Shown here piece after piece: positions 57,207 through 64,000 of a stretch of DNA of 64,000 nucleotides. The notes under the pieces were generated by a model that did not search any database, was not told where the DNA came from, and saw only the letters and a program-made list of their open reading frames with translations. The position numbers and the translations under genes were made by a program. Source of the stretch: Actinoplanes sp. KI2 (GTDB taxonomy: Bacteria; Actinomycetota; Actinomycetes; Mycobacteriales; Micromonosporaceae). Positions within the stretch are counted from its first letter, which is position 1. Each line of letters starts with the position of its first letter. The stretch is taken from positions 62,001 to 126,000 of the forward strand of contig NZ_JAOSZE010000002.1 of the NCBI RefSeq assembly GCF_025630775.1, written 5' to 3'.

Positions 57207-58052
57207 TCAGGCCGCTTTGCGCAGGCCCTGGACGTCGGTGGCGGCCAGCCGGGTCGCCATCGTGCTGCGGGCGGCGATCTGGGCGGCGTACACGGCACGC
57301 CGGCGGGCCACGCAACCGTCCTTGGCCGAACCGGTCGCCTGCTGCTCCATGTGCGTGCTCAGGCCGTCCTTGAGCAGGGCCAGGGCCTCGGTGCGCAGCT
57401 GCGACACCCGGGACTCGGTGACGCCCAGCTCGGCGGCGACCTCGGACAGCGGCCGCTCCTGCAGGAACGACGCCTCCACCACGAACCGCAGCCGCTCGGG
57501 CAGCACGGCGACCGCGTCGTGCAGGTAGCCGATCCGCTCCCGGTGCAGCAGCATCTCCTCCGGGTTCAGCTCCGTCTCGGTGACCATGTCCTCGGCGGTG
57601 CCGACCGCGAAGCCCTGCAGCGACAGGACGGCGGCGCGCTGCACGTCGTCGTCGACGGTCGACAGCTCGCCGACCGCGACGCCGAGCAGCTCGGCCAGCT
57701 CGGCCGGGGCCGGGGTGCGGCCCAGCTTGGTGGTCAGCTCCTGCCGGGCCTCCTCGGCGCGGCGGGCCCGGGCCCGGACCGAGCGGGTCGCCCAGTCCAT
57801 GCTGCGCAGCTCGTCGAGCAGGGCGCCACGGACCCGGACGGCGGCGAACCGGCCGAACGGGATGCCGCGCTCGGCGTCGTACGCCTGGGCGGCGGTCACC
57901 AGGGCGGTGTAGCCCGCCGAGGCGAGGTCGTCTCGGTGCACGTGCGGCGGAACCTTGAACAGCATCTCGCGGACCATGTGGCCGACCAGTGCCATGTTCT
58001 CGCGGATCAGCCGCTCCTGCTCGCGGGTCACGCTCTTCGTACCGGCGCTCAT
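57207..58052 (-). CDS. FliA/WhiG-type sigma factor
   Basis: 281 residues. Region 2: ALVGHMVREMLFKVPPHVHR, SAGYTALVTAAQAYDAERGI, RGALLDELRSMDWATRSVR. Region 3: ELTTKLGRTPAPAELAELLG. Region 4: RFVVEASFLQERPLSEVAAE, LGVTESRVSQLRTEALALLK. The R2/R3 pattern matches sigma-28-like proteins: WhiG in sporulating streptomycetes or FliA in actinomycetes with flagellated spores. A C-terminal extension of about 55 residues has two Cys and Arg/Ala. Likely controls sporulation or motility genes elsewhere. Confidence 0.92.
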   Translation of the reverse strand: MSAGTKSVTREQERLIRENMALVGHMVREMLFKVPPHVHRDDLASAGYTALVTAAQAYDAERGIPFGRFAAVRVRGALLDELRSMDWATRSVRARARRAEEARQELTTKLGRTPAPAELAELLGVAVGELSTVDDDVQRAAVLSLQGFAVGTAEDMVTETELNPEEMLLHRERIGYLHDAVAVLPERLRFVVEASFLQERPLSEVAAELGVTESRVSQLRTEALALLKDGLSTHMEQQATGSAKDGCVARRRAVYAAQIAARSTMATRLAATDVQGLRKAA

Positions 58053-58143
58053 GTTCGGTTCCCCCCTGTGTGGTTGCGGGGAGAACTATTTGGCGCGGCG
58101 GGTGCAACGGACGGTCACTCATGGTTGCCGCCCGGTTGCATCA

Positions 58144-58187
58144 GGGAATTTGCCTCAAGAAACAGGAAACTTGCCTCACGAAAGCAG
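58144..58187. repeat. 22-bp tandem duplication echoing response regulator stop
   Basis: GGGAATTTGCCTCAAGAAAC-AG and GAAACTTGCCTCACGAAAGC-AG are tandem 22-bp units. On the minus strand they carry (C/T)TTTC(G/T)TGAGGCAA, the first TGA being the true stop of the response regulator at 58176. Confidence 0.75.
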
Positions 58188-58787
58188 CCAGCCGTTGTCC
58201 AGGGCCAGCCGGACCGCCTCGGCCCGGGTGCGGGCGCCGGTCTTGCCGATCGCCGCGGACAGGTGGTTGCGCACGGTCCCCTCGGACAGGCGCAGCGCGC
58301 GGGCGATGTCGGCCACCGTGCCGCCGTCGCGGGCGGCGCGCAGCACGTCGGTCTCCCGCTCGGTCAGCGGCGACTCGCCCTGCGCGAGGGACTGGGCGGC
58401 CAGGTCGGGGTCGACCACGCGCAGGCCCTCGTGCACCCGGCGGACCGCATCGGCCAGCTGCCGGGCGGGGGTGTCCTTGACGATGAAACCGCTGGCCCCG
58501 GCCGCCATCGCCTGGCGCAGGTAGCCGGCCCGGCCGAACGTGGTGACCATCAGCACGCGTACGGCCGGAAGGTGTCTGTGCAGCTCCCGGGCCGCGGCGA
58601 CGCCGTCGATGCCGGGCATCTCGACGTCCAGCAGGGCCACGTCGACGTCGTGGTCGCGGGCCGCGTCGAGGACCTGGTCGCCGCGCCCGACCTCGGCGAC
58701 GACCTTGATGTCGGGCTCCATGTCGAGCAGGGCGGCCATCGCGCCGCGCACCAGGGCCTGGTCGTCGGCGAGCAGCAACTTGATCAT
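58176..58787 (-). CDS. NarL/FixJ-type response regulator
   Basis: 203 residues. Receiver Asp in VDVALLDVEMPGIDGVAAAR, with MIKLLLADDQALVRGAMAAL at the start and IVKDTPARQLADAVRRVHEG late in the domain. HTH at about 140-195 (LTERETDVLRAARDGGTVAD, IARALRLSEGTVRNHLSAAI). It overlaps the histidine kinase by 4 bp. Together with the neighbouring ABC exporter they may sense a drug or envelope stress. Confidence 0.95.
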   Translation of the reverse strand: MIKLLLADDQALVRGAMAALLDMEPDIKVVAEVGRGDQVLDAARDHDVDVALLDVEMPGIDGVAAARELHRHLPAVRVLMVTTFGRAGYLRQAMAAGASGFIVKDTPARQLADAVRRVHEGLRVVDPDLAAQSLAQGESPLTERETDVLRAARDGGTVADIARALRLSEGTVRNHLSAAIGKTGARTRAEAVRLALDNGWLLS

Positions 58788-59911
58788 GACGGGACCTCCA
58801 CTCGTACGCGAAATCCCTGCTGGTCCTCCCGGCCACCCACGGTGAGGCGACCGCCCAGCGCTTCCGCCCGCCGGCGCAGCCCGGCGAGACCCTGTCCGTT
58901 GTTCGGTGTTTTGTCCGGTAAATGGCCGACGCCGTCATCGACGATCTCCACGCTCGCCGGTGCGAGCAGCACCGCGACGTGCCGGGCCTTGCTGTGCCGC
59001 ACGACGTTGGTGACCGCCTCGCGGATGGTCCAGGCGAACAGCTCCCGGTTGCGGCTGGGCACCTCGTCCGCCGCGCCCGGCAGGGTGGCCTGCACGTTCG
59101 CGGCCTCCAGCGCCTCCCGGGCGGCGGCGATCTCGCCCGGCAGCGAGATGCCGCGCATGCCCATCGCCGTGGAGCGCACGTCCGCGAGGGCGTCGCGGGC
59201 CAGCCCTTCCAGGTCGGCCAGCTCCTTGCGGGCGCGTTCGACGTCCACGTCCAGCAGCCGCTGGGCCAGCTCGGCCTTCACGGTGACGACGGTCAGCGAG
59301 TGCCCGAGGATGTCGTGCAGGTCGGCGGCGATGCGGGACCGCTCGTTCTGCACGGCCAGGTCGGCGATCTCCTTCTGCGCGGCGAGCAGCCGGCTCTGCC
59401 GTTCGGTCGCCAGCCGGATGCCCCAGGTGGCGAGGGAGCCGAGCACCACGGCCAGGCCGTAGCCGTTGTCGGTCCAGCCCGGCACGATCGCCGGCAGCGC
59501 CTCGGCGGTGGTGGCCAGCAGCGCCGCGAACGCGATCGCCCGCGGCAGCGGCAGGCTGACCATCGCGAACGCGGCGATGTACACCAGGCAGGTCAGCGCG
59601 TGGCTGCCGGCGCCGGGGACCATCAGCCCGAACAGCCCCAGCATGACGGCGATGCCGACGGTGGAGCGCACCACGTACTCGGGCGGCACGTTGTGCGGCG
59701 TGCGCCGCATGACGCTCGACATCTTCACGACCATCAGGTACGTGGCGCCGAACAGCACCACCGCCACCAGGCCGATCACGCGCCACGGCATGCTCGCCCG
59801 GGTGAGCAGCGCCGACACCGTGTCGAGCAGGTAGAACAGCCAGACGGCGGCGAAGATCCACCCGTACTTCTCGCCGCGGGTGCGGTCGTTCGCCGCCGTC
59901 GTCATGGCCAT
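58784..59911 (-). CDS. sensor histidine kinase (NarL-partner type)
   Basis: 375 residues. About five hydrophobic helices in residues 15-160 form the sensor. The H box is NERSRIAADLHDILGHSLTV near 205 (HisKA_3), and the ATPase domain has RHSKARHVAVLLAPASVEIV and DDGVGHLPDKTPNNGQGLAG with its Gly-rich lid. DesK-like membrane kinase. ATG 59905 gives a slightly shorter form. Stop overlaps the regulator start. Confidence 0.92.
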   Translation of the reverse strand: MAMTTAANDRTRGEKYGWIFAAVWLFYLLDTVSALLTRASMPWRVIGLVAVVLFGATYLMVVKMSSVMRRTPHNVPPEYVVRSTVGIAVMLGLFGLMVPGAGSHALTCLVYIAAFAMVSLPLPRAIAFAALLATTAEALPAIVPGWTDNGYGLAVVLGSLATWGIRLATERQSRLLAAQKEIADLAVQNERSRIAADLHDILGHSLTVVTVKAELAQRLLDVDVERARKELADLEGLARDALADVRSTAMGMRGISLPGEIAAAREALEAANVQATLPGAADEVPSRNRELFAWTIREAVTNVVRHSKARHVAVLLAPASVEIVDDGVGHLPDKTPNNGQGLAGLRRRAEALGGRLTVGGREDQQGFRVRVEVPS

Positions 59912-59926
59912 GAACCTATACCGGGC

Positions 59927-60706
59927 TCAGACGCGGGCGGTGTCGCGGCGGAACCGCCACATCGCGCCGGCCGAGAAGATCAGCGTCCAGGCCGCCACGT
60001 TCAGCACCGCCAGCCACAGGGTGCCGTCGTGGGTCAGCGGGTAGCGGGCCAGCTCGCCGACCCCGTACACCGGGGTGAACTTGGCGATCGTCGCGAAGGT
60101 GTGGCCGAAGGTGTCCAGCGGGGCGAACAGCCCACCGGCGAAGGCCAGCACCGCCAGCACCGGGCCGAGGATCTGCATGACGTTCTCGCTGGGCAGCAGA
60201 TAGCCCATGAACAGGCCGAACGCCGCGAACACCAGCGCGCACACCCAGGCCAGCAGGGCGCACTCGATCCAGGCGTGAACCGGCAGCTTCGCCCCCGACG
60301 CCGACCCCACCGCGAAGGTCACCGCCACCGACACCGCACCGATGACCATCGCGAGGACGAGCTTCACGGCGATGTAGGCGGCCGGCTTGAGCGGGGTCAG
60401 CCGAAGCTGCCGGCTCCACCCGGCGGCGCGTTCGATGCTGACCATCGCGCCGCCGCTCGTGGTGGCCAGCATCGCGCCGTAGACGGCCATGCTGACCATG
60501 ATGTAGCCGGTCACGTTCCCGGCGCCGACCGCCTCGTGCTTGGACGCGGCGTTGGTGCCGAACAGCAGGAAGAACACCGCCGGCAGGACCAGCGTGAAGA
60601 TGACCGTGCGCTTGTTGCGGGACATCCGCCGCAACTCCAGCTTGATCATCCCGAGGTTGAAGCCGCCGAAGCGCGGCAGCGAACGTTGCTGGGCGATGAC
60701 GGTCAT
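59927..60706 (-). CDS. ABC-2 type permease
   Basis: 259 residues. Six hydrophobic helices, with KLELRRMSRNKRTVIFTLVL at the N-terminus and LGPVLAVLAFAGGLFAPLDT before helix 5. The start overlaps the end of the ATPase gene by 4 bp (ATGA). Members export drugs, lipids or antimicrobial peptides. Its location next to the two-component system suggests regulated efflux. Confidence 0.9.
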   Translation of the reverse strand: MTVIAQQRSLPRFGGFNLGMIKLELRRMSRNKRTVIFTLVLPAVFFLLFGTNAASKHEAVGAGNVTGYIMVSMAVYGAMLATTSGGAMVSIERAAGWSRQLRLTPLKPAAYIAVKLVLAMVIGAVSVAVTFAVGSASGAKLPVHAWIECALLAWVCALVFAAFGLFMGYLLPSENVMQILGPVLAVLAFAGGLFAPLDTFGHTFATIAKFTPVYGVGELARYPLTHDGTLWLAVLNVAAWTLIFSAGAMWRFRRDTARV

Positions 60707-61644
60707 TGTGCCGGCTCCGAATCATCCGCAGTCAGGGCGAGGAAGGCCTCTTCGAGGTTCCGCGAGGTGATCTCCAGGTCGCGGGCCCCGGTCTCGTTCA
60801 GCAGGTACCGGGCGATCGCGTCGGTGTCCCGGCCGTGCAGGTAGACCGTGTCGCCGCGGACCTCGACCTTCTCCGCGCCGGTACGCTCGCGAAGGTCCGC
60901 CTCGGCGGCGCCGGCCAGCGTCGCCCGCACGGTCCGGCCCGAGGCCAGGGCCTTGACCTCGGCGGCGGTGCCGTCCGCGACGATCCGGCCGCGGCGGACG
61001 AAGACCACCCGGTCCGCGTACGCGTCGGCCTCCTCCAGGTAGTGGGTGGCGAAGATGACCGTCCGGCCGCCCTGCGCGTCCCGGCGGATCGCCGACCAGA
61101 AGTCGTGCCGGCCGCCGACGTCCATGCCGGTCGTCGGCTCGTCGAGGATCAGCAGCTCCGGGTCGGGCAGCAGGGCCATCGCGAACCGCAGCCGCTGCTG
61201 CTGGCCGCCCGAGCACTTGCCGACCATCCGCTTGCCGATGTCGGCGATCCCGGCCCGCTCCAGGGCCTCGCCGACCGCGCTCTGCGGCTTGCCGAACAGC
61301 ACCGCGGTCAGCCGGACGGTCTCCTCGACCGTGTAGTCCTTGAGCAGGCCGCCGGTCTGCATGACGGCCGAGACCAGGCCGAGGGCGACCGCGTCGTGCG
61401 GCTTGCGGCCGTACACCTGCACGGTGCCCGCGCTGGGCTGGGCGAGGCCGAGCAGCATGTCGACCGTGGTGGTCTTGCCCGCTCCGTTCGGGCCGAGCAG
61501 GGCCACCACCTCGCCGGGGCGGATCTTCAGGCTGATGCCGTCGACGGCCGTCACGGCGCCGAAGCGCTTGACGACACCGTCGAGGTCGACGGCCGGTTCG
61601 GCGGTACCGCGGGCCGCGGTGCCGGGTGAGGCGGTAAGCGTCAT
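60703..61644 (-). CDS. ABC transporter ATPase, DrrA-like
   Basis: 313 residues. Walker A ALLGPNGAGKTTTVDMLLGL near 50, signature KCSGGQQQRLRFAMALLPDP near 145 and Walker B ELLILDEPTTGMDVGGRHDF. A C-terminal extension with ATLAGAAEADLRERTGAEKV fits the DrrA-type drug ABC family. Pairs with the permease in front. Operon order: ATPase, permease, kinase, regulator. Confidence 0.93.
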   Translation of the reverse strand: MTLTASPGTAARGTAEPAVDLDGVVKRFGAVTAVDGISLKIRPGEVVALLGPNGAGKTTTVDMLLGLAQPSAGTVQVYGRKPHDAVALGLVSAVMQTGGLLKDYTVEETVRLTAVLFGKPQSAVGEALERAGIADIGKRMVGKCSGGQQQRLRFAMALLPDPELLILDEPTTGMDVGGRHDFWSAIRRDAQGGRTVIFATHYLEEADAYADRVVFVRRGRIVADGTAAEVKALASGRTVRATLAGAAEADLRERTGAEKVEVRGDTVYLHGRDTDAIARYLLNETGARDLEITSRNLEEAFLALTADDSEPAQ

Positions 61645-61732
61645 GCGACCATCGTGGACGGCGCGGCCCGGCCGGCCCGGGGCCGCGCGTCACGTCCCCG
61701 CCATGACATCCGTCAGGGGTGAGACTGTGTCG

Positions 61733-62257
61733 ATGGAGCCGAGCCACAGCGCCCTGATCGTCACCGTCCCCGAGGCCGAGCCGGTCGTCGCGGCCCACCG
61801 GCAGCGGCTCGACGCGGCCGCGAGCTGGGGTGTGCCCGCGCACGTGACCGTCCTGTTCCCGTTCCTGCCGCCGGCCGCGATCGACGAGCGGGTCCTGCGG
61901 ACGCTCGGCCGGGCCGCCGCCACCGTGCCGGCGTTCTTCGTGGCCCTGGAGCGGGTGGGCTGGTTCGGTGATCGGGCGGTGTGGCTGGCGCCGTCGCCGG
62001 CCGAGCCGTTCCAGCAGCTCACCGCCGCGGTGACGGCCCGCTTTCCCGGGGTGCGGCCGTACGAGGGCGCCTTCGAGGAGGTGGTGCCGCACCTGACCGT
62101 CGGGGCCGACCGGCCGGTCGGCGAGCTGACCGCGGCCGGCGAGGCGGTCGCGGCGCGGCTGCCGATCCGGGCCCGGGTCGACACGCTGCGGCTGATCACC
62201 GGCCGGCGCGAGCCCGGCGACTCATGGCTGACCCGCGCCCTGTTCCCCCTCGGCTGA
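61733..62257 (+). CDS. 2'-5' RNA ligase-like protein
   Basis: 174 residues from ATG 61733 (GTG 61727 also). Both HxTx motifs are present: PAHVTVLFPFLPP near 38 and VPHLTVGADRPVG near 122. The fold is that of phosphodiesterase/RNA ligase of the 2H superfamily. Substrates could be 2'-5' phosphodiester RNA or cyclic phosphates. Its 3' end overlaps the convergent Clp-N gene by 36 bp. Confidence 0.82.
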   Translation: MEPSHSALIVTVPEAEPVVAAHRQRLDAAASWGVPAHVTVLFPFLPPAAIDERVLRTLGRAAATVPAFFVALERVGWFGDRAVWLAPSPAEPFQQLTAAVTARFPGVRPYEGAFEEVVPHLTVGADRPVGELTAAGEAVAARLPIRARVDTLRLITGRREPGDSWLTRALFPLG

Positions 62258-62929
62258 GGCCGCTGACAGGTATTCGTCGACCGCGTCCTTGGCCACGCCC
62301 AGGCCGGCCAGGGCCGCCTCCTGCTCCTCCAGCAGCGCGAGCAGGATGTGCCCGGTGGTGACCTCCTGCTGGTTGAGCCGCAGCGCCTCGCGGAAGGTCA
62401 GCTCGAGCACCTTCCGCGACGCCGCGTCGTAGGGGATCAGCACCGGCTCCTCGCCCTCGGTCGGCGCCGCCGGCAGGACGGCTTTCGCCGCCGCGCGAAC
62501 GGCATCGAGGTCGAGACCCTGAGCGGTCAGCGCACGCGCCGCCAGGCCGTCCGGCACATCGAGTACGCCGAGCAGCAGATGCGCCGGAACGATCTCGTGG
62601 TGGCCGCCCGCTTTCGCCTGCTTCATCGAGGCGACCACCGCCGAGCGGGCGGTGGCGGAGAAGCGCTCGAAGCCCTGGCCGCCCTTGGGCACGAAGCGCT
62701 TCTGCGCGGCCTGCTTGGTGACACCCATGCTGCGGCCGATGTCGGTCCAGGAGGCGCCGGAGCGGCGGGCCTGGTCGACGAAGTGGCCGATCAGGTGGTC
62801 GGCGAGCTCGCCCAGATGATCGCCGAGCAGCACGGCGTCGGACAGCTGCTGCAGGGCGTCGTCGGGGCGGGCCCGGTGGATGGCGGTGATCAGGTCGTCG
62901 AGGCGGACGGGCGGGTCGATCTGCGTCAT
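62222..62929 (-). CDS. HTH plus Clp N-domain protein
   Basis: 235 residues from ATG 62929. About 1-80 holds a helix-turn-helix (ARRSGASWTDIGRSMGVTKQ, then AAQKRFVPKGG) and 85-235 carries Clp-N repeats (VPAHLLLGVLDVPDGLAARA, TTGHILLALLEEQEAALAGL). No ATPase domain, so it is a regulator or substrate-binding form, known in actinobacteria. Two 17-bp palindromes (62933-62949, 62962-62978) just upstream suggest that it represses its own gene. Confidence 0.85.
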   Translation of the reverse strand: MTQIDPPVRLDDLITAIHRARPDDALQQLSDAVLLGDHLGELADHLIGHFVDQARRSGASWTDIGRSMGVTKQAAQKRFVPKGGQGFERFSATARSAVVASMKQAKAGGHHEIVPAHLLLGVLDVPDGLAARALTAQGLDLDAVRAAAKAVLPAAPTEGEEPVLIPYDAASRKVLELTFREALRLNQQEVTTGHILLALLEEQEAALAGLGVAKDAVDEYLSAASAEGEQGAGQP

Positions 62930-62932
62930 GCC

Positions 62933-62978
62933 GTCAACCTTAGGTTGACGACTGGCTCGGCGTCAACCGTCGGTTGAC
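62933..62978. promoter_or_regulatory. paired 17-bp palindromes upstream of Clp-N/HTH gene
   Basis: GTCAACCTTAGGTTGAC (62933-62949) and GTCAACCGTCGGTTGAC (62962-62978) are perfect 7-bp palindromes around a 3-bp centre, spaced 29 bp apart. The first starts 4 bp before the Clp-N start and overlaps the stop of the neighbouring tetracycline-protection gene; the second lies inside its coding end. Confidence 0.8.
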
Positions 62979-64000
62979 GACGCGCAGCAGGTACTCCTTG
63001 CGGTCGAGCGGGTCCGGCCCGGTCCGCTCCCGCACCGGCGGCTTCCCCCGGACCGGCGCGTAGTGGTCGAACACGCTCTCCAGCACCCCTTCCCCGCGCG
63101 TCAGCCCCGGCAGCCGCCGCCGCAGCTCGTGCACCTTCGCCGCCGGGATCTCCCCGTCGATGCCGTGCGCGCCGGTCGCCAGCGGGATCGCCCCGAGCCG
63201 CGCCAGCAGCGGCAGCACCGCCGGCACCGTATCCGCCGGCACCTCGGCCGTGAACGCGTGGATCGGCTCGTGCACCACCGTTCCGGCGTCCCGCAGCGCC
63301 GCCATCAGCACCAGCGGGGTGAGGTTGCGGAAGTCCCCTGCCGTACTCGACATGCTCTTGTCGAAGACCGCGTGGGCGTGACTCTGCCGCGCCGAATACC
63401 CCGAGTGGGTCATGGTGACCGCGCAGTCCGGGACGGGCCAGCCGCGCAGCCCCTGCCGCAGCGTCTCGCGCACGGTCTGCTCGACCGCGACGAAGAACGC
63501 CGCCGGCATCGACCCGGGCTCCACCGCGAGCTGGAAGCTCACCCCGTCCCCCGGTCCGACCCGCAGCCCGACGGTGGCCAGGAACGGGTTGGGCGCGACC
63601 TTGTTGTACTCGACCGCCGCCCCCGCACCGGCCGGCCGTTCGATGTGCAGGGTGGTGGTCTCCCGGAAGCTGACGTCGAGGCCGTACTGCTCGGCGAGGG
63701 TGGCCTGGATGACCTCCTTCTGCACCTCGCCGTAGAGCGACACGTACACCTCGCGGCGCTCGTCGTCCTGCCGCAGGTTGATCAGCGGATCCTGCTCGGC
63801 CAGCTCGGCGAGGGCCGCGTGCAGCTCGGCCCGGCGGGACGCGAGCACGGCGGTTTCCAGGCTGGGCGGGGCGAACTGCGCTTGCTGCGCTTTTGCATCC
63901 CGTACGCCGATGGTGTCACCGATCCGGACGTGACCGAGCCCGCGGACCGTGCCGATCTGTCCCGCGGTCAGCTCGGCGCGCGGCTGCGTTCCCCCGTCGG
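62940..64000 (-). CDS. ribosomal protection GTPase, TetM/OtrA-like, C-terminal part (cut by edge)
   Basis: The frame stays open to the right edge; only domains II-V remain (about 353 codons). Reads AGQIGTVRGLGHVRIGDTIG (EF-G domain II), then LINLRQDDERREVYVSLYGE, MTHSGYSARQSHAHAVFDKS and VHEPIHAFTAEVPADTVPAV, all typical of tetracycline-protection EF-G relatives rather than EF-G itself. The G domain lies outside. Drug resistance is likely but a related housekeeping role cannot be excluded. Confidence 0.85.
   Translation of the reverse strand, partial: DGGTQPRAELTAGQIGTVRGLGHVRIGDTIGVRDAKAQQAQFAPPSLETAVLASRRAELHAALAELAEQDPLINLRQDDERREVYVSLYGEVQKEVIQATLAEQYGLDVSFRETTTLHIERPAGAGAAVEYNKVAPNPFLATVGLRVGPGDGVSFQLAVEPGSMPAAFFVAVEQTVRETLRQGLRGWPVPDCAVTMTHSGYSARQSHAHAVFDKSMSSTAGDFRNLTPLVLMAALRDAGTVVHEPIHAFTAEVPADTVPAVLPLLARLGAIPLATGAHGIDGEIPAAKVHELRRRLPGLTRGEGVLESVFDHYAPVRGKPPVRERTGPDPLDRKEYLLRVVNRRLTPSQSST

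Noticed and set aside
57351..59462. Long plus-strand frame over the sigma factor and two-component genes
   Set aside because: Shadow of well-supported minus-strand genes; no recognisable motif.
1..64000. tRNA or rRNA genes
   Set aside because: No cloverleaf-like or rRNA-like segment was recognised by eye; a covariance search would be needed to exclude them fully.

Overview
The window is very GC-rich, uses GTG and TTG starts freely, and packs genes into short operons with ATGA or GTGA overlaps. It carries actinobacterial families: two SigE-family sigma factors, a DivIVA-like protein, a paired dynamin-like GTPase operon, Ohr/OhrR and a WhiG/FliA-type sigma factor. This fits a filamentous actinomycete, most likely of the Actinoplanes/Micromonospora type; the genus is inference from gene content. 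Both edges cut genes: an IucA/IucC-type siderophore synthetase on the left and a TetM/OtrA-like ribosomal protection GTPase on the right.

Layout. 1-3420: siderophore synthetase fragment, sigma/anti-sigma-like pair, nitronate monooxygenase. 3792-12246: a complete Tn3-family transposon bounded by 40-bp inverted repeats (36 of 40 identical). It holds tnpA, a DNA-binding-like gene, a decayed zinc-finger/truncated-gene remnant, a NACHT NTPase with 40-residue helical repeats plus a small membrane partner, and a TnpI-like tyrosine recombinase preceded by a core-site-like inverted repeat. 12260-19394: MarR/DoxX regulon with three matching operators, DODA-type dioxygenase, then a resistance-flavoured block (erythromycin-esterase-like enzyme, double MerR regulator, methyltransferase, ABC-F ATPase). 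19442-27939: tyrosine recombinase, UppP, DUF4326 protein, two NUDIX paralogues, MarR operon, P-loop kinase, zinc-ribbon membrane protein, DivIVA, GntR, MFS transporter. 28018-38262: Asp/His-rich protein and dynamin pair, LuxR-type regulators, APH-like kinase, FAD oxidoreductase, second sigma/anti-sigma-like pair. 38292-47518: methyltransferases, acyltransferase, VOC protein, two ABC exporters, a short CoaD-like protein and an alpha/beta-hydrolase pseudogene. 48124-48151 is a strong dif site, so the window probably spans the replication terminus; a Xer-like recombinase follows, with a second dif-like palindrome over its start codon. 49463-64000: DMT transporter, methyltransferase, DoxX, NUDIX, Ohr/OhrR, GNAT, endonuclease-like phosphatase, HbpS-like protein with a 29-residue membrane peptide, epimerase, threonine dehydratase, FliA/WhiG sigma, a two-component system with an ABC exporter, RNA ligase-like protein, and a Clp-N/HTH protein with two palindromes upstream.

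Two patterns recur. Both sigma loci share a promoter-like motif at the same distance from the start. At several loci the 3' end of a gene, often with its stop codon, is echoed downstream in short tandem copies. All calls rest on reading the sequence and recalled family knowledge; no database search was possible.
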